Shown here in pieces: positions 23,269 to 30,933 of a stretch of 39,224 nucleotides of DNA. The translations under genes were made by a program, and so were the position numbers. Where the stretch lies: the NCBI GenBank assembly GCA_947458835.1, contig CANHBC010000008.1:1-39224 (forward strand), read 5' to 3'. Position 1 is the stretch's first letter. Every line of letters begins with the position of its first letter. The notes beneath the pieces are model-generated. The model was not told the DNA's origin, did no database searches, and saw only the letters and a list, made by a program, of their open reading frames with translations. Source of the DNA: Betaproteobacteria bacterium (GTDB lineage: Bacteria; Pseudomonadota; Gammaproteobacteria; Burkholderiales; CAIKXV01).

Positions 23269-24285
23269 TCAGCCCGACTGGCGCGCGATGCCGCCGCGCG
23301 CCCGCCCGCCCCACTCGGGCGGCAGCGAACGCGCCCCCGGCAGCGTGAGCCAGACGCGGTAAAGCAGCCGGCCGCGTTCGCGATCTCCGTCGTCACTGAA
23401 CGCAGTCCGGTCATGCAGCACCCGGTAGTTGCTGATGAACTGCAGGTCACCCGGGCGAAAGGCCACCTGTATGCAGAGTTCCTCGGCCAGTTCCTCGACG
23501 CGCTGCAGGGCCTCGCGCTGCACCGGTGTCAACGGCTCGCCGCTCACCCGCTGGGCGCTCTCGATCAGCGTCGCCGAGAACCGGCACGACAGATTTCCTT
23601 CGTGCCAGGCATACACCGGCTCGCTGTACCAGCCCTGCTCGCCCGGCGGCTGTTCCCCGCGCCAGTCGAGATTGAACCGGTCGTACAGCACGCCGACCAG
23701 GCAGGGGTATCGCTCGAGCATCGCGTTGTAGACCGCCGCCGAGCTGGCGACCAGGCTCAGCCCCCCCTCCCGCGCCGGTCGCACGCAGCACAGCCCGACC
23801 ACGTCGGCGCCGATGTCGGTATGGAAGCGCTGGCGCAGGCTGGTCTGGTAGAGCCGGGTGCGCCCGTCGGACATGTCGCGCCCCTCGTCGCGCACGTAGC
23901 CGAGCAGGTCACCACGCGCATTCTGCGAGATCGCCGTGCCCAGGTGCGCGGACACGCCCCAGAAGATGACCGCCAGATCGTCCGCGTCGTAGCGGGCCGG
24001 GTCGAGCCCACGGATCTGCACGAAGCCGCGCCCCTCCTCGAGCTCGGCTGCGATGCGCGAGAACTCGGCGGTCAGCGAAGGCAGCGCAAAGTCCGCTCGG
24101 GTCACCGACTCGAGCGGCCGGCCGGCGCGCCTGACCGAGGCGAGCGCACGGTCGACCTCGGCCAGCGTGGCGGGCGACAGATTCCAGACCCAGTCTTCCG
24201 GGCCCCGGCGCAACTGCTCGCCGGTCCAGGCGGAGGCGTCGCGCACCGGGGTGGTCAGCACCACCGACGACGCGGCGGGGGTCAT
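23269..24285 (-). CDS. TauD/TfdA-family Fe(II)/2-oxoglutarate dioxygenase
   Basis: A 338-residue jelly-roll dioxygenase. The iron facial triad is His155 and Asp157 (RFHTDIGAD) with His291 (YRVLHDR). Arg310 in LLYRVWLTLPG should bind 2-oxoglutarate. GFVQIRGLD near residue 88 is the typical strand before the core. The long N-terminus and the sequence NSNYRVLHDR-type region resemble uncharacterised TauD-like proteins found beside Bug genes rather than taurine dioxygenase itself. Its ATG overlaps the upstream hydrolase stop (ATGA), so the two proteins are coupled, perhaps acting on the same compound. There is no signal peptide. Confidence 0.9.
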   Translation of the reverse strand: MTPAASSVVLTTPVRDASAWTGEQLRRGPEDWVWNLSPATLAEVDRALASVRRAGRPLESVTRADFALPSLTAEFSRIAAELEEGRGFVQIRGLDPARYDADDLAVIFWGVSAHLGTAISQNARGDLLGYVRDEGRDMSDGRTRLYQTSLRQRFHTDIGADVVGLCCVRPAREGGLSLVASSAAVYNAMLERYPCLVGVLYDRFNLDWRGEQPPGEQGWYSEPVYAWHEGNLSCRFSATLIESAQRVSGEPLTPVQREALQRVEELAEELCIQVAFRPGDLQFISNYRVLHDRTAFSDDGDRERGRLLYRVWLTLPGARSLPPEWGGRARGGIARQSG

Positions 24286-25163
24286 GCCTTGTTGGCGAGC
24301 GTCGACTTACCGTAGGAGCGCGGGTCGCGCGGCTGCCAGCGGCCCCCGTCGACCAGCGTCAGGAAGTCGAGCACCAGCCGGTTGAAGTAATCGGGCTCCT
24401 CGAGGTTCACCGCATGGCCGGTGTTGCACATCACGGTCAGCCCGCAGCCCGGTATCACCCGCTTCATCCAGATACCGGGCTCGAGGCAGTTGTCGTCCTC
24501 GTCGCCGGTGATCACGTGCGTGGGAACCCGCATCTCGCGCAGGCCCGCCTCGAAGGCCTGGATCGGGTCGCGCCGACGCATGAAGCCGCGCAGCGTGTTG
24601 GCCGAGCCGGTCGCGTCGTGGGCCGCGAACTGGGCGTGCAATTCGGCGAAGCCCCGTGGGTCCTTGTTCAGGTGCTGCACGCGCGCCGGCCCGATCGCAT
24701 AGTCCCTGATGCCCTCGGCCATGCCGAGCGTCTCGAGGCGGGTTGCGAACGCATCGGTGTCGGCGTGGAACTGGGCGCGCTTGTCCGGATCGGAGCCGAA
24801 GCCGGCGCCGGCCACGGTCAGCGACAGCGCGTGCTTCGCGTGGCGCAGGCCGAAGTGGATCGCGGCATAGCCGCCCATCGACAGCCCGACGATGTGCGCA
24901 CGATCGATGCCGGCGGCCTTCATCACCACCAGGATGTCGTCGGCCGCCTGCTCCTGCGAATGCTGCTCGAAACTGGTCGACACGTCCGAGGGCGGGTAGC
25001 CTCGCGCGTTGTAGGTGATGCAGCGGAAACGACGGGAGAAGAAGCGGACCTGCGGCTCCCAGCTGCGCAGGTCACCGGCGAATTCGTGCACGAACACGAT
25101 CGGGGTACCGCTTCCGGTCTCTTCCCAGTACAGTTTCAATCCGTCGGCCGTGGCGAATGGCAT
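24282..25163 (-). CDS. Alpha/beta hydrolase
   Basis: A 293-residue alpha/beta-hydrolase of the haloperoxidase/3-oxoadipate enol-lactonase-like group. The nucleophile elbow is GLSMGG with Ser95, the acid lies in GDEDD (221 onward) and the catalytic His is His250 in NTGHAVNLEEP. The start ATG at 25163 was chosen over one at 25187 because the conserved MPFATADGLKLYWEETG begins there. It is the first gene of the leftward group with the dioxygenase (4-nt overlap), Bug receptor and enoyl-CoA hydratase. The divergent gap to the next Bug gene is only 56 nt. Substrate unknown; ester or lactone hydrolysis is likely. Confidence 0.9.
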   Translation of the reverse strand: MPFATADGLKLYWEETGSGTPIVFVHEFAGDLRSWEPQVRFFSRRFRCITYNARGYPPSDVSTSFEQHSQEQAADDILVVMKAAGIDRAHIVGLSMGGYAAIHFGLRHAKHALSLTVAGAGFGSDPDKRAQFHADTDAFATRLETLGMAEGIRDYAIGPARVQHLNKDPRGFAELHAQFAAHDATGSANTLRGFMRRRDPIQAFEAGLREMRVPTHVITGDEDDNCLEPGIWMKRVIPGCGLTVMCNTGHAVNLEEPDYFNRLVLDFLTLVDGGRWQPRDPRSYGKSTLANKA

Positions 25164-25180
25164 GGCTGCAGCTCCCTCCG

Positions 25181-25196
25181 TAAACAATGCAGTTTA
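25181..25196. promoter_or_regulatory. Candidate operator TAAAC-N6-GTTTA
   Basis: TAAACAATGCAGTTTA is an AT-rich inverted repeat with 5-bp arms in the 56-nt gap between divergent hydrolase and Bug genes, in otherwise GC-rich DNA. It could serve a shared regulator or contain the -10 regions of both genes. Confidence 0.4.
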
Positions 25197-25219
25197 TCGA
25201 ATCACAAGGAAATCAGGAC

Positions 25220-26206
25220 ATGCGAAAGACCGATCCGTCCCGTAGCCCCGGCGCTGCCCTGCTGGTCGCCGTGCTGCCGGTACTGGTCGCGGCACCCGTG
25301 CAGGCGGCCGAGAGCTTTCCGTCGCGGCCGATCCGGATGATCGTGCCGTTCTCGGCCGGCGGCGCCTCGGACGGCCCCGCGCGCATCTACGCCGCCGAGA
25401 TGAACAAGCTTTCGGGACAGCAGATGCTGGTCGAGAACCGGCCCGGGGCCGGTTCGGTCCTCGGTGCCGAGATCGCGGCCAAGGCGACGCCGGACGGCTA
25501 CACGGTGTTCATGATCAGCAACACGCACTACGTGTCGGCGGCGATCCACCGGAAGCTGCCGTACGACGCGCTCACCGACTTCACTGCCATCACCGGGCTG
25601 ACCGCGGCACAGAACATCCTGGTGGTGCACCCATCGCTCGGCGTGAGGACGGTCAAGGAACTGATCGCGCTGGCGAAGAAGCGGCCCGGGGCGATCAACT
25701 GGGCCTCCTCCGGCAACGGCGGCACCCAGCACCTGACCGGCTCGCTGTTCGCGTCGATGGCCGGGATCGACATGGTGCACGTACCCTACCGCGGCAGCGG
25801 CCCGGCCACCGCCGACCTGCTCGCCGGTCAGGTCGCCGTCGGCTTCCCCGGCATCGCCGGCATGGTCGCCTTCGTGCAATCGGGCAAGCTGCGCGCGCTG
25901 GGCGTGTCGGCGAGCCGCCGCTCACCCCTGATGCCCGAGGTACCGACGATCGCCGAGGCCGGCGTGCCCGGTTTCGAGCTGGTGCCTTGGTTCGGCCTGT
26001 CCGGCCCGCGCGGCATGCCGGAACCGATCGTCACCACGCTGCATCGACTGAGCGTGAAGGCGATCGCCAACACCACGCCTGCCATGGCGCAGATCGGCCA
26101 GGAACCGTTCACCCATGCATCGCCTGCCGACTTCGCCGCCTTCCAGCAGAAGGAAGCGCCGAAGTGGGCCAAGCTCGCGCGGGCGAGCGGCGCGACGATC
26201 GACTGA
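25220..26206 (+). CDS. Tripartite tricarboxylate transporter substrate-binding protein (Bug receptor) 3
   Basis: A 328-residue periplasmic receptor. The signal peptide contains ALLVAVLPVLVAAPVQA followed by the mature start ESFPSRPIRMIVPFSAGG. Bug marks are VENRPGAGSVLGAEIAAKA, DGYTVFMISNTHYVSA, LPYDALTDFTAITG, HVPYRGSGPATADLLAG and AGVPGFELVPWFGLSGP. The start at 25220 has AAGGAAATCAGG upstream; an ATG at 25187 would place non-signal residues in front. It is divergent from the hydrolase-dioxygenase-Bug-hydratase group and convergent to Bug 4, with the large hairpin between. Confidence 0.95.
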   Translation: MRKTDPSRSPGAALLVAVLPVLVAAPVQAAESFPSRPIRMIVPFSAGGASDGPARIYAAEMNKLSGQQMLVENRPGAGSVLGAEIAAKATPDGYTVFMISNTHYVSAAIHRKLPYDALTDFTAITGLTAAQNILVVHPSLGVRTVKELIALAKKRPGAINWASSGNGGTQHLTGSLFASMAGIDMVHVPYRGSGPATADLLAGQVAVGFPGIAGMVAFVQSGKLRALGVSASRRSPLMPEVPTIAEAGVPGFELVPWFGLSGPRGMPEPIVTTLHRLSVKAIANTTPAMAQIGQEPFTHASPADFAAFQQKEAPKWAKLARASGATID

Positions 26207-26209
26207 AAA

Positions 26210-26341
26210 AAGCTGGACAAACTGGGGACCAAGCTGGGGGTCAGGTCTTGCCTTTTGCCTCGTGAGGCAAAAGGCAAGACCTGACCCCCAGTTTTGCTGC
26301 TCCTCCGCTTGACCCCCAGTTTCTCCTCAGTTTCCCAGTTT
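26210..26341. repeat. Inward-pointing array of degenerate AAACTGGGG units
   Basis: The whole gap between two convergent Bug genes is built from one repeated word. On the left, reading rightward, are AAGCTGGAC (26210), AAACTGGGG (26219) and AAGCTGGGGGTC (26231). On the right, reading leftward, are the complements of CCCAGTTT (26334), CCTCAGTTT (26325), GACCCCCAGTTT (26311) and GACCCCCAGTTTT (26283). The innermost copy on each side forms the base of the large hairpin. The rightmost copy touches the stop codon of Bug 4. The organisation resembles REP/BIME-type repeats, but no RAYT transposase gene is in the window. Confidence 0.7.
26234..26291. repeat. 58-nt near-perfect hairpin (28-bp arms)
   Basis: The left arm at 26234-26261 and the right arm at 26264-26291 are exact reverse complements of 28 nt, separated only by GT. 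The stem begins CTGGGGGTCAGGTCTTGCC and continues through TTTTGCCTC. Such a length without mismatch is far beyond chance and beyond a normal terminator. It may end both convergent transcripts, but the perfect arms point to a mobile REP-like unit or recent inverted duplication. It would extrude as a cruciform or fold in single-stranded DNA. Confidence 0.9.
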
Positions 26342-27309
26342 CAGTTCGGCTGCATGCGCAGTTCGCGGGCGATCTTCGACCACTTGGCGAGGTCGCTGGC
26401 AAGCAGTGCGCGGAAGGCTTCGGGCGGGCCGGCGGCCGGCTCGCCGCCATCGAAGGTGATGCGCTCGCGCACGTCGGGCAGCGACATCATCTTCACCAGT
26501 TCCGCGTTGAGTCGCGACACCAGCGGCGCGGGCAGGCCCGCCGGCCCGAGTACGCCGAACCAGTTGTTGAACTCGAATCCGGGCAGGCCCGATTCAGCCA
26601 TCGTCGGCACCTCGGGCAGGGTCGATGCGCGCCGGGCGCTGGTGACCGCGACCATGCGCAGGCGGCCGGCCTTCACCAGCCCCTGTGTCGTGAGCTGCGC
26701 CCCGAACTGGAACTCGATCTGCCCGGCCGCGACGTCCGCCGATGCCGGCCCCGCGCCCTTGTATGGGATATGCACCGTACGGATGCCGGCCATCACGTTC
26801 AGCAGTTCCCCGCACACATGGCCCCCGCTGCCGATGCCTGCGCTGCCGTAGGACAGCGGCTTCGATTTCGCGAGCTGCACGAGGTCCTTCACCGTACGCA
26901 CCTGCGAGTTCGCGCCCACGACCAGCACCAGCGGCGAGGTGCTGATCAGCGAGATGGGCGTGAAGTCGCGCAGGGTGTCGTACGGCACCTTCTGCAGCAC
27001 GGCATTCACGGTCAGGGCGGTGTAGGCCACGCCGAGCGTGTAGCCGTCCGGCGCAGCACGCATCAGCGTCTCCGCCGCCACCGTCCCGCCAGCCCCCGAC
27101 CGGTTGTCGACCACGAAGGTCTGGCCGAGCGCATCGCCAAGCTTCTGTCCGGCGATGCGCGCGAGTGTGTCCGTACTGCCGCCCGGCTGCGCCGGGACCA
27201 GCAGGCGCACCGGCCGCGCCGGCCAGCCGGCCTGAGCCGCCGAAATCGAGGGCAGCGCCGCCGCCGCCGCGACCGCGGCCAGCGCGAGCATGGGTAACTG
27301 CCGCGCCAT
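26341..27309 (-). CDS. Tripartite tricarboxylate transporter substrate-binding protein (Bug receptor) 4
   Basis: A 322-residue periplasmic receptor. An Ala-rich signal (MLALAAVAAAAALPSISAAQ) precedes GWPARPVRLLVPAQPGGSTD. Bug marks are VDNRSGAGGTVAAETLM, GYTLGVAYTALTVNAV, VPYDTLRDFTPISLI, HIPYKGAGPASADVAAG and ESGLPGFEFNNWFGVLGP. The ATG at 27309 with GGAGG upstream is preferred to a GTG one codon earlier. It starts 11 nt after the stop of Bug 5, so the two receptors are co-transcribed. Convergent with Bug 3 across the hairpin array. Confidence 0.95.
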   Translation of the reverse strand: MARQLPMLALAAVAAAAALPSISAAQAGWPARPVRLLVPAQPGGSTDTLARIAGQKLGDALGQTFVVDNRSGAGGTVAAETLMRAAPDGYTLGVAYTALTVNAVLQKVPYDTLRDFTPISLISTSPLVLVVGANSQVRTVKDLVQLAKSKPLSYGSAGIGSGGHVCGELLNVMAGIRTVHIPYKGAGPASADVAAGQIEFQFGAQLTTQGLVKAGRLRMVAVTSARRASTLPEVPTMAESGLPGFEFNNWFGVLGPAGLPAPLVSRLNAELVKMMSLPDVRERITFDGGEPAAGPPEAFRALLASDLAKWSKIARELRMQPN

Positions 27310-27320
27310 CACAGCCTCCG

Positions 27321-28385
27321 TCAGAACGCGACCTTCAGGTTGGCCTTCTTCGCCACCACCGACCAGCGGGCGTCCTCGTCGCGAAGCCAGTTGCCGAACT
27401 CGGCCGGCGTGTTGCCGACGATCTCGGTGCCCAGTCCAAAGAAGCGCTCACGCACGTCGGCCATGCCGAGCGCGCGCACCAGTTCGCGGTTCACCCGGGC
27501 GACCACCGCCGGCGCCACCTTGGCCGGCATCACCACGCCTTGCCAGGACCCGGTGCTGAAGCCGGCGATGCCGCTCGCCTCGGCCATCGTGGGCAGTTCG
27601 GGCCACTGCGGCACGCGCTTGGGGCTGGTCACGGCGAGGATGCGCAGCTTGCCCGCCTTGCCCTGCGGCATCATCGACACCATGCTGTTGAACACCAGGT
27701 CGGACTGGCCACCCATCACCTGGGTGATCGAGTCGGTGCCGCCCTTGGTCGGGATCTCGACCCACTGCAGCCCGAAATGCTGCGACAACAGCAGCCCCGC
27801 GAAATGCGTCGCGCCGCCCAGGCTGGTGGCGAAGTTGAGCTTGCCCGGGTGGGCCCGCGCATGCTTGACCAGATCGGCCACGCTCTGCACCGGCAGCCCG
27901 GGGAACACGCCCAGCAGGTGCGGCGTGAACGACACCAGCGTCACCGGCGCGAAGTCGCGCGCGACCACGTAAGGCGCGTTCGGATGCACGATGCCGGTCA
28001 TGATCAGGTTACCCACGTCGGTCATCAGCATCGTGTGCCCGTCGGGACTGGACCGCGCGACCATCTCGGCGCCCAGCATGCCAGAGGCTCCGGGGCGATT
28101 GTCGATCAGCACCGGCTGGCCGATCGCCTCGCTGATCTTCGGGCCGACGATGCGGATCTGCGCGTCGGAGGTTCCACCGGGCGGATACGGCACTACGACA
28201 CGCAGAGGCCGGCTCATCGGGGCGTCCGCGGCCAGTAGACTGCCGGAGGGCAACAGGCTGGCGATGCCAAACGTGGTTCCTGCGGCAACAGCCATGCAGG
28301 TGGCGCGGGTTGCAGCAGTAACCGTTGCAGGGCGAACGCAGTCATGCCGCCATCCTCGCCCCGATTCTGTTTTTTTCAGGCCCAT
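27321..28385 (-). CDS. Tripartite tricarboxylate transporter substrate-binding protein (Bug receptor) 5
   Basis: A 354-residue periplasmic receptor with a longer leader (about 50 residues), a signal segment around MAVAAGTTFGIASLLPSG and LLAADAP before the mature PLRVVVPYPPGGTSDAQ. Bug marks are IDNRPGASGMLGAEMVA, SPDGHTMLMTDVGNLIM, NAPYVVARDFAPVTLV and the GQSDLVFNSMVSMMPQGKAG region; the ligand loop differs from its neighbours. The ATG at 28385 follows GGAGGAGGGAAG, an excellent ribosome site. It is first in a two-receptor operon with Bug 4 and divergent from the SOUL protein gene. Two receptors in tandem without a membrane component suggest a shared transporter encoded elsewhere. Confidence 0.94.
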   Translation of the reverse strand: MGLKKTESGRGWRHDCVRPATVTAATRATCMAVAAGTTFGIASLLPSGSLLAADAPMSRPLRVVVPYPPGGTSDAQIRIVGPKISEAIGQPVLIDNRPGASGMLGAEMVARSSPDGHTMLMTDVGNLIMTGIVHPNAPYVVARDFAPVTLVSFTPHLLGVFPGLPVQSVADLVKHARAHPGKLNFATSLGGATHFAGLLLSQHFGLQWVEIPTKGGTDSITQVMGGQSDLVFNSMVSMMPQGKAGKLRILAVTSPKRVPQWPELPTMAEASGIAGFSTGSWQGVVMPAKVAPAVVARVNRELVRALGMADVRERFFGLGTEIVGNTPAEFGNWLRDEDARWSVVAKKANLKVAF

Positions 28386-28487
28386 CTTCCCTCCTCCAGG
28401 GTTTGGCGGAAGACTACCGCCGACCCGGCGATGCGTCCAGCCAGTGCCCCGGTCACCCGACGCGCGTTGACCATCCAACCACCCGTG

Positions 28488-29189
28488 ATGATTACCATGC
28501 TCGCCCGACCGCTCCACCCGGCACCTTTCGCGTCACCCCTGTCCACCCTGCTCGCTTTCTGGTGCATGCTGTTCGCAATGCTCCTTTCCCAGAATGCCAT
28601 GGCCACCGAAGAACCGAGATTCGAGAGCCTGGAACGCAGCGGTGCATTCGAACTGCGCCAGTACGCACCGATGATCGTCGCCGAGACCTGGGTCGAAGGC
28701 GCACTGGGCGAAGGCTCGAACGCCGGCTTCCGGAAGATCGCCGGCTACATCTTCGGCCGCAACCGGTCGCGCAACGCGGAAGGCAGCGAGCGGATTGCCA
28801 TGACGGTGCCGGTGACGATGCAACCCGGCACCTCGCAAAAGATCGCGATGACCGCCCCAGTGACGACCGAGGCGGCTCCCGCCCCCGGCGAGGCAGGCAG
28901 CCGCTGGCGCATGCACTTCGTGATGCCATCGAAGTACACGATGGCAACCCTGCCGGTACCCGAGGATCCCTCGGTGACCCTGCGCGAGATACCCGCCCAG
29001 CGGGTGGCGGTGCGCACATTCTCCGGCTTCGTCACCGAAGACCGGGTACGCGAGGAGACCGGACTGCTGCTGGGCTGGATGAAGGAGCGCGGCCTCGAGC
29101 CGTCCGCGCCGCCGCAGCTCGCCCGCTACAACCCGCCCTGGTCCATCCCCTTCATGCGCCGCAACGAGATCCTCGTGCCTTACCGCTGA
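28488..29189 (+). CDS. SOUL-family haem-binding protein
   Basis: A 233-residue product whose N-terminal hydrophobic segment (LLAFWCMLFAMLLSQNAMA, about residues 22-40) looks like a signal peptide or anchor, so the protein should be exported. The SOUL domain follows: FELRQYAPMIVAETWV, AGYIFGRNRSRN, IAMTVPVTMQPG and IAMTAPVTTEA, which are the doubled signature repeats, then YTMATLPVPEDPSVTLREIP and an RYNPPWSIPFMRRNE C-terminus. SOUL proteins bind haem or small hydrophobic ligands. The start is uncertain between ATG 28488 and ATG 28497; no clear ribosome site marks either. A single gene between the Bug operon and the exporter. Confidence 0.92.
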   Translation: MITMLARPLHPAPFASPLSTLLAFWCMLFAMLLSQNAMATEEPRFESLERSGAFELRQYAPMIVAETWVEGALGEGSNAGFRKIAGYIFGRNRSRNAEGSERIAMTVPVTMQPGTSQKIAMTAPVTTEAAPAPGEAGSRWRMHFVMPSKYTMATLPVPEDPSVTLREIPAQRVAVRTFSGFVTEDRVREETGLLLGWMKERGLEPSAPPQLARYNPPWSIPFMRRNEILVPYR

Positions 29190-29401
29190 AGCGGCGCCCT
29201 TGGCGGGCTGACGTACGTGCCGCGGCGGTACGACTCGCTGCAGGACTGCCGCATCGACAGGCCACAGCCAAGCAAGCGCCCGGTCATCGACGGGTAGCGC
29301 AGCCGGCGTCGATGCCAGGCCCACAGGCAGCGTTCAATGGGCAGCCGTAACATCCGCGCTCGCAGCCCGAATCCGCTCCCTCCGGACGCCCCCCGTACCC
29401 G

Positions 29402-30247
29402 ATGACCACCGATGTCGCCCTTGCCGTCCTGTTCGGCGCGCTGCTGCATGCGACCTGGAACACGCTGGTCAAGGCTTCGGCTGACAAGCTGACCCTGACC
29501 GTGCTGGTGTGCTGCGCGGCCGGGCTGTGGTCGATACCGGCGGTGCTGCTGCTGCCTGCGCCTGCGCCGGAAAGCTGGCGCTTCATCGCTCAGTCGACGT
29601 TGATCCACCTGTTCTATTTCTCCTTCGTCGGGCTCGCGTATGCCCGGGTCGACCTGTCGGTCGCCTATCCGTTGATGCGCGGCCTGCCGCCGCTGGCCAC
29701 CACCGCGATCGCGATCGTGTGGCTCGGCGAGACCGTGGGACCGCTGGCGCTGGCCGGCGTGGGGCTGGTCAGCGCAGGCGTGATGGCACTGCTGGCGGAA
29801 TCGTCGCGCAGCGGCGCGCTGGACCGGCGTGCACTGGCGGTCGTGACGGTGGTGGCCGCGACCGTCGTCGCCTACACGTTGAACGATGCGCTCGGCGCCC
29901 GCGCATCGGGCCATGCGGGTTCGTACCTCGCCTGGCTGCTGCTGCTGATCGCGCCCGGCATGCTGGCCGTCGGCCTGGCCACCCGCGGGCCCGCCCTGCT
30001 CTGGGCGACCGCCCGCGCGACCTGGAAGATCGCGCTGATCGGCGGCGCCTGCACCGCGATCTCGTACGGCATCACACTCTGGGCGATGAAGCACGCACCG
30101 GTGTCGCTGGTGGCCGCGCTGCGCGAAGCATCAGTGATCCTCGCGCTGCTGATTGCCGCGCTGGCGCTGCGCGAGCACTTCGGCTGGGTGCGGATCGTTT
30201 CGGTGAGCGTGGTGTGCGCCGGCGCGGTGGCGATCAAGGCTGGCTAG
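29402..30247 (+). CDS. EamA-type (DMT superfamily) transporter
   Basis: The 281-residue polytopic membrane protein has about ten hydrophobic helices in two EamA halves: ALAVLFGALLHATWNTLVK first and ALIGGACTAISYGITLWAMK in the second half. AYARVDLSVAYPLMRGLPP and KHAPVSLVAALREASVILA are the paired internal-repeat motifs. It probably exports an amino acid, metabolite or drug; the substrate is not predictable. The 212-nt gap before it holds nothing I can recognise. Its stop is 12 nt from the convergent VPxPA-CTERM gene. Confidence 0.92.
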   Translation: MTTDVALAVLFGALLHATWNTLVKASADKLTLTVLVCCAAGLWSIPAVLLLPAPAPESWRFIAQSTLIHLFYFSFVGLAYARVDLSVAYPLMRGLPPLATTAIAIVWLGETVGPLALAGVGLVSAGVMALLAESSRSGALDRRALAVVTVVAATVVAYTLNDALGARASGHAGSYLAWLLLLIAPGMLAVGLATRGPALLWATARATWKIALIGGACTAISYGITLWAMKHAPVSLVAALREASVILALLIAALALREHFGWVRIVSVSVVCAGAVAIKAG

Positions 30248-30259
30248 CGGGGCGCCACT

Positions 30260-30877
30260 TCACCGCGCGCCCCGATCCTCACGCATCGGTCGGCGCCGCC
30301 GGCCCGCCACGCCAGACAGCACGGCCAGCCCCGAGGCGGCGAGCAGCGCCCCGGCAGGCACCGGCACCACGGTCTGGAACACGAGGTTGTCGAAACCGGG
30401 ACCCAGGATGGGCACCGATCCGGACAGGATGATCCAGTCGAGATCACTCCAGAGCAGGCCCGAGAACGTCTCGGTGCCAGCAGAATCGAGGTATCGCTGC
30501 CCTCCCGCGGAGGACGCGATCTCCTGCCTGCCGAACCCCGGGCTGGTGGCATCGCTCACATCGAGTGACCGAAGATCGAACCGGCCACCGGTGAAGCTGA
30601 AGCGGACCGCGCTGACCGTCTCGCCCACCAGGGGCCGGATGTCCAGGCTGAGGTAGCGCGTGGTGAACGCGTTGAGGCCAGGCGGCAGGATGTCGTAATG
30701 ACCGGAGAGGCTTTGCATCAGGAATCCGTCTTCCCGATAGTCCGCGGTGGACAGGTTGGTCGATGGAGCCGAATCGAAATCGACCGTGACCGTCGCCGCG
30801 CGGGCCTCGGCACCCGCCATCGAGCCGAGCAGCACGGCTGAAACAACGAAAAGCCTCGCGTACCGCTTACCGTTCAT
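30260..30877 (-). CDS. VPxPA-CTERM sorting-domain protein
   Basis: The 205-residue exported protein begins with a signal peptide (LFVVSAVLLGSMAGAEARA). The middle is a beta-rich domain of about 140 residues without cysteines. The C-terminus reads VPVPAGALLAASGLAVLSG then AGRRRR. This is the VPxPA motif, a transmembrane helix and an Arg cluster, i.e. the PEP-CTERM-related signal processed by exosortase in exopolysaccharide-producing bacteria. No exosortase is present in the window. No operon partner: it is convergent with the exporter and 56 nt after the hydroxyacid dehydrogenase stop on the same strand. Biological role unknown; probably a surface or biofilm protein. Confidence 0.85.
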   Translation of the reverse strand: MNGKRYARLFVVSAVLLGSMAGAEARAATVTVDFDSAPSTNLSTADYREDGFLMQSLSGHYDILPPGLNAFTTRYLSLDIRPLVGETVSAVRFSFTGGRFDLRSLDVSDATSPGFGRQEIASSAGGQRYLDSAGTETFSGLLWSDLDWIILSGSVPILGPGFDNLVFQTVVPVPAGALLAASGLAVLSGVAGRRRRPMREDRGAR

Positions 30878-30933
30878 GGTCGCTGCTGGTCGACAGTCGG
30901 ATGTACCCAGGCTGCGCGCATGAACCATGCCTT

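Noticed and set aside
26264-26291. Hairpin arms as part of a CRISPR repeat or an IS end
   Set aside because: There is no regularly spaced series with unique spacers, no cas genes, no transposase and no target-site duplication.
29190-29401. Possible small gene in the 212-nt gap before the EamA transporter
   Set aside because: No start with a ribosome site and no protein-like segment on either strand; only the tail of an antisense frame crosses it.
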